Assembly (NCBI GenBank): GCA_003693705.1
Contig: RBZT01000415.1
Span: 148,697 to 212,696, forward strand
Direction of reading: 5' to 3'
DNA from: Polymyxa betae
Taxonomy: Eukaryota; Endomyxa; Phytomyxea; Plasmodiophorida; Plasmodiophoridae
Length of the DNA: 64,000 bases
Below the pieces are notes generated by a model. The model was not told the origin of the DNA. It worked only from the letters and a program-made list of their open reading frames with translations, and did not search any database. The translations under genes and the position numbers were made by a program. Below, in pieces: positions 51,185 to 63,065 of this stretch (its first letter is position 1; each line of letters begins with the position of its first letter).

Positions 51185-52774
51185 TTATAAAAGCGGATTG
51201 TATTTTGATGAGGACCTTCGGCGACATCTCGAACTCGACCACTGGACAAACGTGTTAATCAGATTTGAAACGGCATAGACACCACCAATGATGGCACAGA
51301 GGCTGGTGAGGAACGACACGAATGATGTACGACGATCGTCAACCTCAACCATGAAAGGGGAGTACCGATACTGAAAGGCAATCAGATGTGTGCATTTTTA
51401 GAAATTCAAGTAAAGAAAACCTGGAAGAAGACGCCAGGCATTGCTGTCACACGCTCCAAGCCAGAGTAGTCAAGAGTTCGGTAATAATCACGAACAGATA
51501 TCTGGTTTGTTTGCATCACTCTCCCAAAAGAGCTCACATACGTTGTGGGCGTCAACTCGATATGATATTGAAACAAACCTGATATAACTGCCTCTGAAAC
51601 GAATTATCTGAAAATTGCGAGAGCAATAATGGCACAAAACAACCTTGGCTAGCTGAAGGAATGAATCGGGTCCATTCAGAAAGTGGACTTGGACTTTGGC
51701 CTGAATATCGAGGACCGAAATTCACGTAGTGGATTGTGTGCGACGTGTTAAAAGCCGCAATATCGCCTGACAAAGGTAAATAACAGGGTTCGTGTTCATC
51801 CTTGGCATATTATACTTAAGCGAAAGTTGTGAACATGGTGACCTAAAGAAAGTTTCAGAACTAGGAGTTCAAAAGTAAAATTGCTATCTTTACCTTGAGC
51901 TTTGTGAGACCTTCCAACTGCAATGTGAAAGTTGCCTTCAACTTTGTTAACCAACAGAGATCCCCGAACAGAACATCCTTCTCTTGCAGCCCGCTGTTCA
52001 GCAATACGGTGATCGGTTCCAACCAATGCCATTAAACCGAAGCCAGGCATTTGAACATCTTATAGGCAATCAAAAGCAAATAGTTTGTACGTCAGAAGAC
52101 TAACACAGCTTAGAAGTAGCATCTTTATCGATAAATTCGCGACCGATACGATATCCCGAGCTGTCCAATCTTTGTTTCAAAACACTTTGTAAAACATTGA
52201 CCTAAAGCAGATGACGAGGAAAGCGAGTAGCCTAAGCTAATCTAACCTGTTGTTCTCCAGTGACATCCATAGAATCAATGTGTACGTCAGCGCAGCAAAT
52301 GTGAGGAAAAGTCAGATGGAATTCGATTTCAGTTGTCTGCATCCGACTTGTATCAACCTAGCACCGAATCTGAAACTGGTCTGGTGGCGAAGAATATCTC
52401 TACTTTCAGATGTTCTGATCGTGTTGGGAAAATAAAACCGACTAACTCTGATATAAACAAAATGGCAATAAATACGTAGCATATAATTGACACTAAAAGA
52501 GATCCCGTTATTGAAGTCTTAACAATTTGACAAACATCTGCTTGCCTATTCCTCCAGCTGTTGTAAACTGCTGCATATCGCCATATTGCTTGACATCAAT
52601 TTTTGAAAAAATATCAGCTGTCTGAACGCGCCTGGCCCAGGCCGGTTCATATGATGATCGTTTGAGCCGATCCGGCGAATCCTCGACGTTGCGACGGCGC
52701 ATTGTAGAGCCAGATTCCATTCTGGAGGTGGGCGACAAAATCGTCTCGCCGACGTCATAGTCTTCAGCTTTCAT
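51185..52774 (-). CDS. ERGIC/Erv41-Erv46 family cargo receptor
   Basis: ATG 52774 opens a cytosolic N-terminus ending ADIFSKIDVKQYGDMQQFTT, matching the family's FDxYPKxxxDFRxxT start. After the first membrane helix come TTEIEFHLTFPHICCADVHI, DSMDVTGEQQVNVLQSVLKQ (a nearly invariant block of the family), EGCSVRGSLLVNKVEGNFHI, and NFGPRYSGQSPSPL. The last exon has VEVDDRRTSFVSFLTSLCAI, then IGGVYAVSNLINTF, the second membrane helix, and a short basic tail (RCRRRSSSKYNPLL). Erv41/Erv46 receptors cycle between ER and Golgi in COPI/COPII vesicles. The CYGAE Cys cluster typical of ERGIC3/Erv46 was not seen, which favours an Erv41/ERGIC2-like member. About six exons; inner junctions were read approximately. 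Confidence 0.75.
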
Positions 52775-52805
52775 TACGACGTCTTTAATATCAAATTACT
52801 AATGA
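52775..52805. promoter_or_regulatory. Very short divergent start-to-start interval
   Basis: Only 31 bp separate the ATG of the ERGIC-family gene (minus) from the best candidate ATG of the TmcB-like gene (plus, 52806). If both starts are right, the leaders must be tiny, overlap, or lie inside the opposing coding region. A later start for the TmcB-like gene would remove the puzzle. Confidence 0.3.
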
Positions 52806-55800
52806 ATGATGCCTATGGATGGCGGTGAGGAGAGGCCGCAACCACCTCATCACGTGTTTGCCAGATTGCAGAATACAGAATCGTTGATTGTTGGCCATTC
52901 TCCTTGCTTGAACTGGAATCCTTGTACATTAAAGTGGATACTGTCTCAAGTTTGAAGTCCAAGAGCTAAGATCAGTATGGTTAATATCGAATTCCTCTGC
53001 CAGCTTCTGACAATCTCGAATTACATCAGACGAACCGGAATTGCTATATCTTAGATGAATAAAATACAACCGCGAGATGATTGATCACTAAATAAAGACA
53101 TAGAATTCGATTGATATCGCCGACTATCTTACAGGGTTTGCGCCGTGGAATGCACAACTTTCATTTGAATGAATACCACGTTCGGTGTACAAATTTCTGG
53201 ATGTTTTGAAAGGCTTGCTGATATCCTTTGCTGTTGCTACAAGCAGCGATGTCGAGTTTCCAACAGCTGCCCGCTCTCCGATGAGAGGCATATTAAACGG
53301 CAGTGTGATACACGTTTTGGAAACTATTGAGAATCACCAAACCAATTTTAAGATTAACCTCCATTCAAGCACATTTATGCATTAGGTATTCAACCTGACC
53401 GATTCTTGGCGTTCTTCCCCAGAACCGAAAGCATTAAACAAGCAGACTTCTGGTTGGCTTTCTGTGACAACAGGCGTTGTTTTGAACATTGTTCATCGTC
53501 GAGCCAGTGGAGCCCTCAAGAACAGGGGTTCGGCAAATGATAGGGCATGACTGCTGATGATGATACTATCCGAGTCCCACAACACTGAGATCTCATCAGA
53601 CTTCTTTCAATACAGGCGCCAGTTGCAGTTAGATCTCATTACCTTTGTCCACATCTTGAGCGAAGCTCAGCTACTGCCGACGTCCTCATGGCTCACCTGC
53701 CTATTCACCGCTGTTTGCTTAAAACGATTAACTGCTGTGCTCACGAGTGAATTGCATGTTTAGATCGAATTGCTGCAGAGCGCTTCTCTGTTCTTCTTAC
53801 CAAATACAAGCTGGGCGGACAATAATATCGATGTGATCTCCAAGCTGCTGAGCGTTTTAAGGCTCGGATTCATTACAGATTCTATACAATACGATTCGAT
53901 GCTCCTTTGGATTGTGCACGTAATAATTTTATCGATATTGATATCCGGTATCATTATTGGCAGATGGATCCGTCAGGTATTCAGCTTTGCATCTTTCGAT
54001 GAAGACTGAAAGCTTCTCAGTACAACTGGAATCCATCATCCATTGTTAAAGTAGTTCTAGCTATCTCTTGCCAAAGTATTTCTGGCATTTTCTTTATTCC
54101 AATAATTTTGCTGCTACTTAACAGTCTTAAATGCCCAGTTCACGGCTGCAATGGTTCGATGCACTCATCTTCACCTTTCTCTTTGCTAATCGTTTCCAGA
54201 TTCGCTGTACTGGGCCCTGATGAGTGTCACATTGATAGTCTTGAGTCTGTTTACAGGCTTGATTTTGATGATATCGTTGATAATGATTCACGAGCAACCG
54301 AATAAATCAACGTTATGTAGTGGACCTGTCACCTCAGCTGGATTTTCTCGAGCAATGGGGACCATCGTTCTGGGTAATGTCATTCATTTTGCTACTAATC
54401 GCTAATCGTTTGTTCCCAGCTGTGCTTATGCTACTTTGTTCATCATCTCGAGCTCTTGTGACAGTATCGTCATTGGCTGCTGCGGCTATCGCGGCTTACG
54501 TGGCGTACATATACACAATGTACCAGCCTTTCTACTCAGCCTCGTATCGGAAACTTCTGGCAGCGTCACTTTGGGTAATTTCCTGGGCAGCGGTCTGCAA
54601 ATTTGTCAATTCTATTCTTGTTGCTTTGTATGTCTTCTAGTGCTACTGAAATGAATTTTGACTCTTCTCCAGCGATGTTGAACATACAGGGATGCTTGCT
54701 CCATTTCTTATAGGATCGATACTGTTAGCAGTTTGCATTTGTTTGATTTGTGACGTCCGTTGCAACAACATTGCGATTCGACCGAATGAGCAGTTGCAGT
54801 CCCCAATGGAATATGAGCTAAAGGTAAAAAACTGTGTCAATTTTCTTTCGGGATCTATCATGCCTCTGCAAAATAACCAAATCATAAGAAATGCTCATTC
54901 CGTTGTAGATTCGCCTGCTGTTTCTAGCAGATGGTGCAAATACAGAATCCATTAAAAGCCTCGATACTATGTGGAACGAGTGCACAACAAGGTACATGCT
55001 TATTTTATCATTTTGAGTATAGATGTTTGAAGATCACATTATAGATTTCCTCTCTTATTCACCGCCTTCTTGCATCGTGGCAATTTTTATAAGCTGTTTA
55101 CGCGTCGTCCATATATCGCCCTGCAAATGTTTAACAAGGTAATCGCGTACCGTATCCATCTTAGTCTCCTGATTGCTGACATGTTAAAGGCATCTAGTCT
55201 AACAACTTCGCTGATTGAAGACATTCTCGTTAATCGCGCTAGAATAACAATCGTCAATCTGCACCTGGATGCTGAATTCTGTCGAATTTTGAACCATGAA
55301 AAAGAGGTCAAACGTGCCAGATCGCTCGATTCAGCTGCTGCTTTCAGCTTGGTCAGTCTGCTCTATTTAGTTGTTCATAATCGTCGTTACGCTCACTATA
55401 ATGCAGATGTCATTCTGGGAAGAGGCAAGCTTAATAAGCCCGGATGTGTATAAAATCCAACACCTCATGTCCAAACTATCAACTGATATAACAGCGGCCG
55501 AGGCTTGTTATAAAGCTATTCTGATTCAATTTCCGAATGATGTGTCGATATTGCGCTCTTATGCTGGATTTTTGATCGATACTGTCAGTAAATCTTGTGT
55601 GATTGTACCAAACTCAGACATTTCGCTGTTCAGATGAACGACACAGTTTCAGGACAAGAAACCTCATTGCGAGCTACCGATCAGGATTTCCTCCGTCAAA
55701 GTGGATCTGACCATTCTTCTGTATGTTTGCGAAATGTTCTAATTAAAATTCCACTGAACATTATAGGGCTTGAGTGAGAAATCCATGCATGTGATTTTAT

Positions 55801-58800
55801 CAACCGATGAGAAATCCTTTGGCATCATTAAAGCAGCGAGCCAAGCAGTTTGTCGGCTATTAGGTCAATCCAAATCGGAATTAGAAGGAAAGCATTTTGC
55901 TGCTCTGTCGTTTAATGCATTGAAATCATATTACACCGAAATGCTCCAAAAGCTCTTCCAAGATGTTGAAGCTGATTCTAACAAAGAGACTCAACCGGTC
56001 AGCTCTACTTGATTTTTTTCTAACAGACAACAACCAGTTTTGACATGCTTTCCAGAAACTGCTGGCAATGCATTTGAATCGATCGCTGATCGTAACTGAA
56101 ATCAAATTACATTGCTTTATCGATTCTGATGAGTTACTCATCGTTGGGGAGCTGAGTTCCGTTGTCTCTGATGATCATGTCCTTCACCTCCTGGTCGACA
56201 TCGCTGCAGATGATAGCGATCCGAGAATCATTGCATGTTCCCTTCAATTAAGCAATTTAATTGGTCTTAGCCCTGGTAAGTTGTCATCATCATGCCAAAT
56301 CTTGAAATGAGCTCCTTTAGATTTTGTCTTTCATGAGCGACTACCAGTATCCAACATACTTCCAGAATTCAGCGAGCAGTATGAATCTTATTTAAGTTCG
56401 AAAGGACGCATCACAAACCTCAAGGTGTCTAGCCGTCAAGGTAGTGAATTAGTCATATTTCTCTAGCTGTGTTCCTTATTTGGAGTGCTTACTACGTTTA
56501 CATGTTTCGGCGCGACTTCTTTTCTGGATCTTCTGTATACATGCGTCTTTAATCGTAGTTACAGATGATGATAAGATATTCAGCACAGTTCCTGTTACAA
56601 TTCAAATGGAGCTAATGAATATCGAAAGCCGCTCGATAGGACTTGTTTGCCTCAAATGTAGGGCACTGACACACTGCAATGTGAACTCTAAGGATTCTAA
56701 ATCATCTGCTTAGCCGAGCCTGTATCATCCGATGATATCGTTATTGATAATGAACCTGATCGAGTAAATATCGGAAATGACCGCCTCGATTAACTAATGA
56801 AATTCAAAATTAGATACACGAATTGAAATTCCATGACGACACTGCGATTTCGAGCCAACATCAAGAAGATGCTCTATCGTCGCAGGCCGAGGGAAGCTCG
56901 GAAACCGATCAAAAAGATCCATTTCAGCTTCTCGATGAATCAGAAAGCAAATCCGGTTCTGATAGTTACGACTTGGAACTTGATGTCACTTCCAACCGAT
57001 TAACGCCACGGGACAGACAGGAAGATGATGTTTCATTGAATCTATCTTCATCGCATCGTTCCGACGATCCTTCGATGTCTTCTGCCGTAACCAAACGCCT
57101 GATGTACTCAGCCAAGCGCCTTGGTTTGAACGAGACGTTTCTTCGACAGAATCGAAAACGTGATCGACTGGTATTCTCCACGGTTTATGAAGTAATTTTA
57201 ATGTTCCTGAGTTTGTGATAGAAGAGGATCAGAATTTATCTTTTGCTGATCACCCTATTTGCATTTGCTTCAGCTGTTACCATGCATTCTTCTACGAGTG
57301 CCTTACTGGATTCTTGGATTTCCAATCTCCGGTTGGTGCAGACCTCAGGATATCTCAGGTTAAGCGAATCTTCAGTCCTGAATGCTTTATAACAGTGTCT
57401 GTTTAGATACTTGTTGATATCAATTGTTATGATGACAAAGCGAATAATTCAAGGAGAGGAAGTCGAATCTGCTCGTTCCAACCTCGTAGAAATCTCTAAT
57501 CAATTTGATATGATTAGTAATAACCTGTTCGCCAACCGAATGTCTTTGCGTTCAACACATCGTGATCTGTTATTTGCCAATGCGCTGACCGTACAAAAGT
57601 TGATCGACTCGCAAATCATCTTAGACAAGGTGACTCTTTGGGACGCTGCACGCCTAGTGGTTTCTTCTACAAGATCGATAACAAATACGGATGCTGTATC
57701 GCATTCTGATCGTCATGCATTCTTTCTCCTTCAAAATTACGAAAGTAACGACGTCATTGATATCACGATGGACAGTAACATGTTCTTGTAGCACCTATTC
57801 TTCGTGGCCTGAACGATAGTACTTTTCAATATGAGACAGCTGGGCAGCTTACCAAATCGAAAATCAACCAAGTGTTCATCGCGGTGATCTCGGTCTCCCT
57901 AACCGCCTTGTTATTAATCGCTCTGTTTATGATCAGACCAGATATCTGTCAGGTTGGATTGTTTGTTTACAAAAACCAATATTTGTTTTCAGTTTTCTGA
58001 ATGCTCAATTTTTTTTGCTGCTTCAAGTTATTTACTCAAACTTAATTGATTTTTGTTGGCAACCAGGTAGAGCAGGACAGTACAAATTTGTTAATTCGGA
58101 TTTTGCAAGTCGCACCTAAGGTCATGTCCGAGAGAAGAGCAAAGGCTGTGAACCGGTTGGTTCTTCTTGGTGAACTGGAAAGCGATGAAATATACCATGT
58201 TAGATAGCTTCATAGTTTTGATTTCAAAAATTCATGTGCTCTCTTAGCGTGATAAATTGAGACAAGCGGAAGATATAAAAAGCCATAATAGGAATGTAAG
58301 GATTGTTATTAAAAAGCTAAGAACCGTTTCCGTTCATGAGGTATGTTGAAATTGTTCAGATAGAAGTTGATCTGCTAACATTTGTGTAGAAAGTCTATAT
58401 AACGATGAAGATCGTCATCCCGATTGTCTTGCTCTCAGCTTACTATGCCTTATTTTACATTGTTGATTACAATGCTATGGGCCCTAATCTGTCTCATTCG
58501 TCGTCGTTAATTAACTGGAGTTCGTATGAGCAGATGGCTATCAGGCGCGTGCTGTTGGACGAATTCAACTTGGTCATTTGGAATAATGATTCCGGTACAT
58601 CTGGTGACGTGATCACGGCTGTTAATGAACTTCAGCGAGTCCATAACGATCTAGTGTATGGTGATCAATCAGCAAATACTTTAAGTTTGATTCGGTATCC
58701 TTCATTCTCTACACAGGTTTTTTCCCATTGCGTAATTTCAACAAGATCTCTGAATGCGACTTACAGGACAATGTATTATTTCGAAGTGCTTGCGATGCAC

Positions 58801-59279
58801 AAGATCCTACATGCTCAAATCTTTATAACGGCTTGTTAACAAACGGCCTACATGTTATGATACTCAATTATCTTCATCAAACTCGGCAGCTATTGCCGAC
58901 ATCGAACGAAACATGGACCAATCGAGAATCTCAAATTGATCAGTTATTTAACCTAGAATCCGAATATATTCAGGTAGAAATCTTTTCAATTATTTTTGTG
59001 TGGCCTTATTTTAAACGGGACAACTATCATTCTATTTCAAACTGCAATCATTTCTCTGAGGACCCATGTTAGGGCACCGTGACAAGAGGAATAGTTTCGC
59101 TGATTTCCGACATATCTGATACTATTTCAAAATATCATGCTACATTCGGGCTGGTTTTGCTGCTGAGCTTCATTCTGGCTCTCGCGATGACATATTGCTG
59201 GATTTATTCTCCGCTCACTGCCAACGTGGCAGTACGTGAAAAGCACATTGATACCATCACGAAGCTGTTACCAACATGA
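52806..59279 (+). CDS. TmcB-like multipass membrane protein with PAS domain
   Basis: A long multi-exon gene (I count at least 15 exons). The N-terminal half has many membrane helices. The block VVLAISCQSISGIFFIPIIL, LLNSLKCPV, resembles the conserved helix of tiny macrocysts B/C proteins, a family large in ciliates and other protists. Then a TPR-like piece, DITAAEACYKAILIQFPNDV with ILRSYAGFLIDTV, is the family's hallmark 'layered' helix. A PAS fold follows at about 55.8-56.3 kb (VILSTDEKSFGIIKAASQAV, GKHFAALSF). More helices run to about 59.2 kb, ending in a membrane segment (LVLLLSFILALAMTYCW). The family's role is unclear; TmcB is needed for macrocyst development in Dictyostelium. A sensor role is inference. 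Start and end are the least certain points. Confidence 0.5.
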
Positions 59280-59388
59280 TCTAAGCAAGAAGCAGCTGCC
59301 GCATATCAGCGAATGGTTGGGAGGAGTGATGCCTTCTCTCGGTAAATGCCCTAGCTTTGTTGGCTATCCAGATAAACAGCGATATGGT

Positions 59389-60363
59389 TTAATCAGATAC
59401 GAACATGTGCTCGTAATCTAAGCAATCATGAGGGAAATCATCAGGATTGTCAGATACGGGAATGTCATCAGGTATTCGCTGGATAAATTCTTGGAATGCG
59501 GCCAGGTCCTGTAGGCGCACCTGCGACACGAACAAGCCCATCTGCCCATATAAATCGATGCGAATTTCGGAAAGTACGAAGGTCCCTTGAATATTGGCTT
59601 TAAGAACGTACAACAATTGGCCGCCATCACCTGGGATCTTCACGAATCCGTCTTCTCTCATTGTGATCAAGCTGAGCACCAGCTTGTACCATGCCGATTT
59701 CACTGTGTGGCTGAAATCGATACAGTTCCCAAAGCCATCGACAAAACAGAATTCACGATTGGGTTCTCGTTCCGATTTGTGAGGTTTGAGTGCTGCCAGT
59801 AATGGAACCAGAGCGTCCGTATCAATTGGGCAATTAGCAGAAGGCTCCATGGAAATCTCTACGTCGGTCATCATTGTCAAAAGAATCAGGCATAGATCTT
59901 GGATTCGAGTATCGTCAGCAGGTCCAAAATGCGCATAATCAATTTTCAGGATTAATCCATGATGTCCTTCGTTTGGTTCTTTGCTTGAAGTTGAACGCAG
60001 GCAGGTTTCCACATTATCGAATAGGCTCTCTTCGTCCCCAGTTGACGTGCTTAGAAACTGAATTTCCTTTCTGTATGTTCGCGGACTCTTAGGGGAATAT
60101 GGGTTTCAGGTAATAATCCTTTCCAATCTGGAAACTATAGCAAGACACCATCGTACCAGTTGGTGCTTATGTAACTATGCCTATGGTGGTACCCGCCATC
60201 TTAACTCGAAATTTCCCTCTGTGATAAATAAAGCTGCGCAACTGCGCACTTTTGTGTAATCATGGAAAAGACTTGGGAAGATAAACATGCGTGATAGAAA
60301 TTTCAAAGCTTTTTGTGAACAAACACCGTCAAAAATATTGAAATCTGAAATTTGAATACGCAA
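59389..60363 (-). CDS. Hypothetical protein, unrecognised
   Basis: The main exon (about 60090-59389) has good coding character: NEGHHGLILKIDYAHFGPAD, CLILLTMMTDVEISMEPSAN, REFCFVDGFGNCIDFSHTVK, then an acidic end. No ATG opens it, so an upstream exon is needed; the frame at 60363-60195 (MRIQISDFNIFDGVCSQKAL, ending NFELRWR) fits and would be joined by an intron starting gtaccacc. The joined product is about 270 residues of mixed alpha/beta, no membrane helix. It may be a subunit of a nuclear complex, but no family was recognised. Confidence 0.5.
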
Positions 60364-60995
60364 ATCGATTCGTCTTGACGAGATCTTTTAAATACAGTAA
60401 CTAGGTCCCGTCCTTGGACTCAATTGGCGGACGAGTTTCAAATCTCAGTGGCTCCTTAGTAAAATTGTCGTGTTACGGTGGCGGGTACCATACCAATTCG
60501 ATTAAGACTTTTTAGATATGCAGAATAACTAAGGCCCAGCAAGTTCGGAAAAATGAGCCATACGAGTGCGATTAAGCTTATTCCCGCGGTTCTGATGCCA
60601 TTGAAGAACATTATGCCAGGTATTCATGATTGGCGACAAAATCATATGTATAGATCAAGGAAACTTCGCATATAGTTGCTCGCACTGAAGCGACAATGGT
60701 GAGGATTGGATTCGGGTACGGCCGTTGATACGAGAGTTCGGCGTTTGAATTAAAAGTCCAAAAATTTACTTCCAGCAACAGCCGCCTTATACTATCGATA
60801 CTTTTGTCATTGAACCGGGAAGGGTATTATCAAAGTTTAGACGGTATTGGGAATTTGAAAGATCGCTTGATTAATAAACTGGTTTAGGTAACAATCGGCC
60901 ATTGAAAAAGCATCATGGTACATGCCAGTGATTTTAGGCATGCTCTCGTCCCGATAAAGATGCAGGGCTGAATGATGCCATTTTTGAGAGTACAA
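60364..60995. other. Intergenic region
   Basis: These 630 bp lie between two minus-strand genes. A phrase near 60.42-60.47 kb (ctcaattggcggacgagtttcaaatc) loosely recalls tRNA D- and T-arms but does not fold into a full cloverleaf. Otherwise nothing is seen. Confidence 0.35.
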
Positions 60996-61809
60996 TCACG
61001 GTTTGATAATTTCAGTCACTTCTGAACCATCATCCACAGAAATGCCATAGACCCGGATTTCGATGACTTTTGGTCCCAACAAGCCGCTTTTTGCTTCAAC
61101 GAAAATCTTTCGAATATAGGCCTTCTTGTCAGATATCACACCTTGTGCCCGAGGATATTTTTTCCCGCTTTTTCCTTCTACTAGGACAAGCTCGATGTCC
61201 TTCGAGGGCAATGCAACCAAGATAAGCTTGTAAACGTTCTTATCAGTTTTTTGAGGCCAGATCCCATCTGCATTAAAGGTTAAGCGTCAGACTAAGAAAA
61301 CAAACTCATGTGACATTGGAAGTTTAAAACCACAGAAAATATGAACTGCCATTAGCAGCACTTTTAAAAAAGATGTCTTCAAATGAATGTCTATTCAACA
61401 ACATAATTCTGTAGAAAAACTGAAAACCAAAACCAAATAAAGAGTTGATAAATTGAAAGCTCCTCAATACATACAAGCCATTTTGCTTTCGACCATATTG
61501 AGGGCAGATTTGAAACTGGTCTGCCCCTTAGCTTGTAATTTCTTCATATATGCATCATCAATATCTTGCCAGTAAACAGTAATTGGATTAGAAATATTCA
61601 GGTTATCATCATCCATCATCGCCTCATACACGACGATGTTTTCGTTCGTACTCCTCTCAATAATAAACACAATACTGCCACCCATAATTAATTTTAGAAA
61701 ATTGCAAGAATAACCGAAGATTCCAGTACTTTTCATTAACTAATTCTGGGCATTTGGCACGCTGGGCTTCGGTTGTGCAATAGAAGGGCTCGGGTATGGC
61801 AGCCATGGC
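60996..61809 (-). CDS. DUF4833-domain protein
   Basis: ATG 61809 (MAAIPEPFYCTTEAQRAK) starts exon 1. A 55-nt intron (gtactgga...ggtggcag) joins VNEN to IVFIIERSTNENIVVYEAM, which is the DUF4833 signature (FxIERSxNxNxVxYE), followed by NPITVYWQDID and QTSFKSALNMVESKMA. One or two more introns lead to DGIWPQKTDKNVYKLILVAL and PSKDIELVLVEGKSGKKYPR, then VYGISVDDGSEVTEIIKP. The domain is found in protists, plants and bacteria and has no known activity. A hydrophobic stretch upstream (SLLLLAVIF) is in frame but lacks an ATG, so I do not call a signal peptide. The exon near 61.36-61.40 kb is the least certain. Confidence 0.7.
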
Positions 61810-62593
61810 GATCCGATTGAAAAGAACGACTGAAGATGAATAGCTATGACGAGCAGGCCGGCAGAAGATGACAGCCAAGAGCAAAAGAGAAGATGCTGCA
61901 GAGAAGTGATGAGAGAAACGATGGAGGCCGAGACCCCAAGACCCCAATATTGACCCCACTACCCCAGGGACCAGCTCACCAGATCAGAACACAATCATCT
62001 CATTTAACTGGTGATTTGATTGATTGATGCTTCAAAATCTTGGAACCAGGAGCACCTGTCTGAAGGCATCATACCGTAACGACTTCTGGCGTTGCAATTT
62101 GGACATATCGCTGTCTATTGACCTTAGGTCAGCAAACTACAGCAGTCGTAATTGAATAGAATCCATCACTACTGACACCAACAGTCTCGTCCTAGATTTG
62201 TTGCTGAACGCATGGGGGTGTCAGGATATATCTTTTTTCACAGCGATAAAGAATGTCAGAAATCCTTTTTTGTTCAATTACTGAAATACCTTTGGATATG
62301 AGCAGCCAGCTGGAAAGATTTGACGCCAGAAAGGTTTAGGTGCTTTCAGACCGTGCTTAGGGGGACGCTAGAGGCACCATGCGAAATGTTCCAAATATCT
62401 TTAAAGAGCTTGGAAACAGACTTAACCAGTTGAAAAATTTTGATTCTTGAAGTGACTTCAAATGTCATTTCAGCCCAGTTTTTCTGCAATAATTTCTTCA
62501 AGAAGACGTTTGCGTTTTCGTGTACCGTCCGGTTGTATTTTTGTGGCAAAAAGGAATCCAGTTGAAACAAAACGAATCGGGAATAAAACACAG
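61810..62593. other. Intergenic region
   Basis: No clear gene in about 780 bp. Frames on both strands between 62.35 and 62.65 kb (for example the minus-strand 88-codon frame at 62346-62612) lack recognisable domains and overlap each other. Confidence 0.35.
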
Positions 62594-63020
62594 TCGGGTA
62601 CTGCTCGGCCAATCAATCGTTCCCGCCTGTCAACGTCGCTGCAGAATACCACCACTTATGTTTGAGCGGCCTTCATTTGATGCTCATCCAGTCGGAAACT
62701 TACCTTTTGGCAGCGGCAAGCGGGTATGGTGGCTCTACCATTTATGCACAAAATCCCAAAACTACCCTAGGTAGGTTGAACGTTCTTTGTATAATAATCC
62801 TCTATGTAAAACGGCCTAACGCAGACCAGATGTCAAACACATCCGACTATCGACCAGTCTGCTGTGAACCCGTTACCTCATTCATTTCTCTTCACTCCAA
62901 GGCATTATATGAATCCAACAACGCTCGAACGGAGCCTTGTCGATCGAAAACGGTGTTGCAATTCACAATCCCAACCAAGCGTTTACGATTCGACTCTTTT
63001 CGAAAATGGGAGCGAAACAG
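62594..63020 (+). CDS. Possible small plus-strand gene
   Basis: Two introns with good signals (gtttgagc...tttggcag, about 52 nt; gtaggttg...cctaacgcag, about 54 nt) can be placed so that ANQSFPPVNVAAEYHHL joins SAASGYGGSTIYAQNPKTTL and then DQMSNTSDYRPV. The translation looks protein-like, with no family match. The first exon and the end, which approaches the opposing GTPase gene, are not resolved. Confidence 0.3.
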
Positions 63021-63065
63021 TAGCCAAATCATGTATTGAAGGTTCGAATGAAAGTTTGAATGCGT

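Noticed and set aside
60405..60480. tRNA-like phrase
   Set aside because: D-arm and T-arm-like strings are present, but no acceptor stem or anticodon arm pairs.
61810..61959. Signal peptide for the DUF4833 protein
   Set aside because: The hydrophobic stretch is in frame but no ATG precedes it; only a GTG codon opens it.
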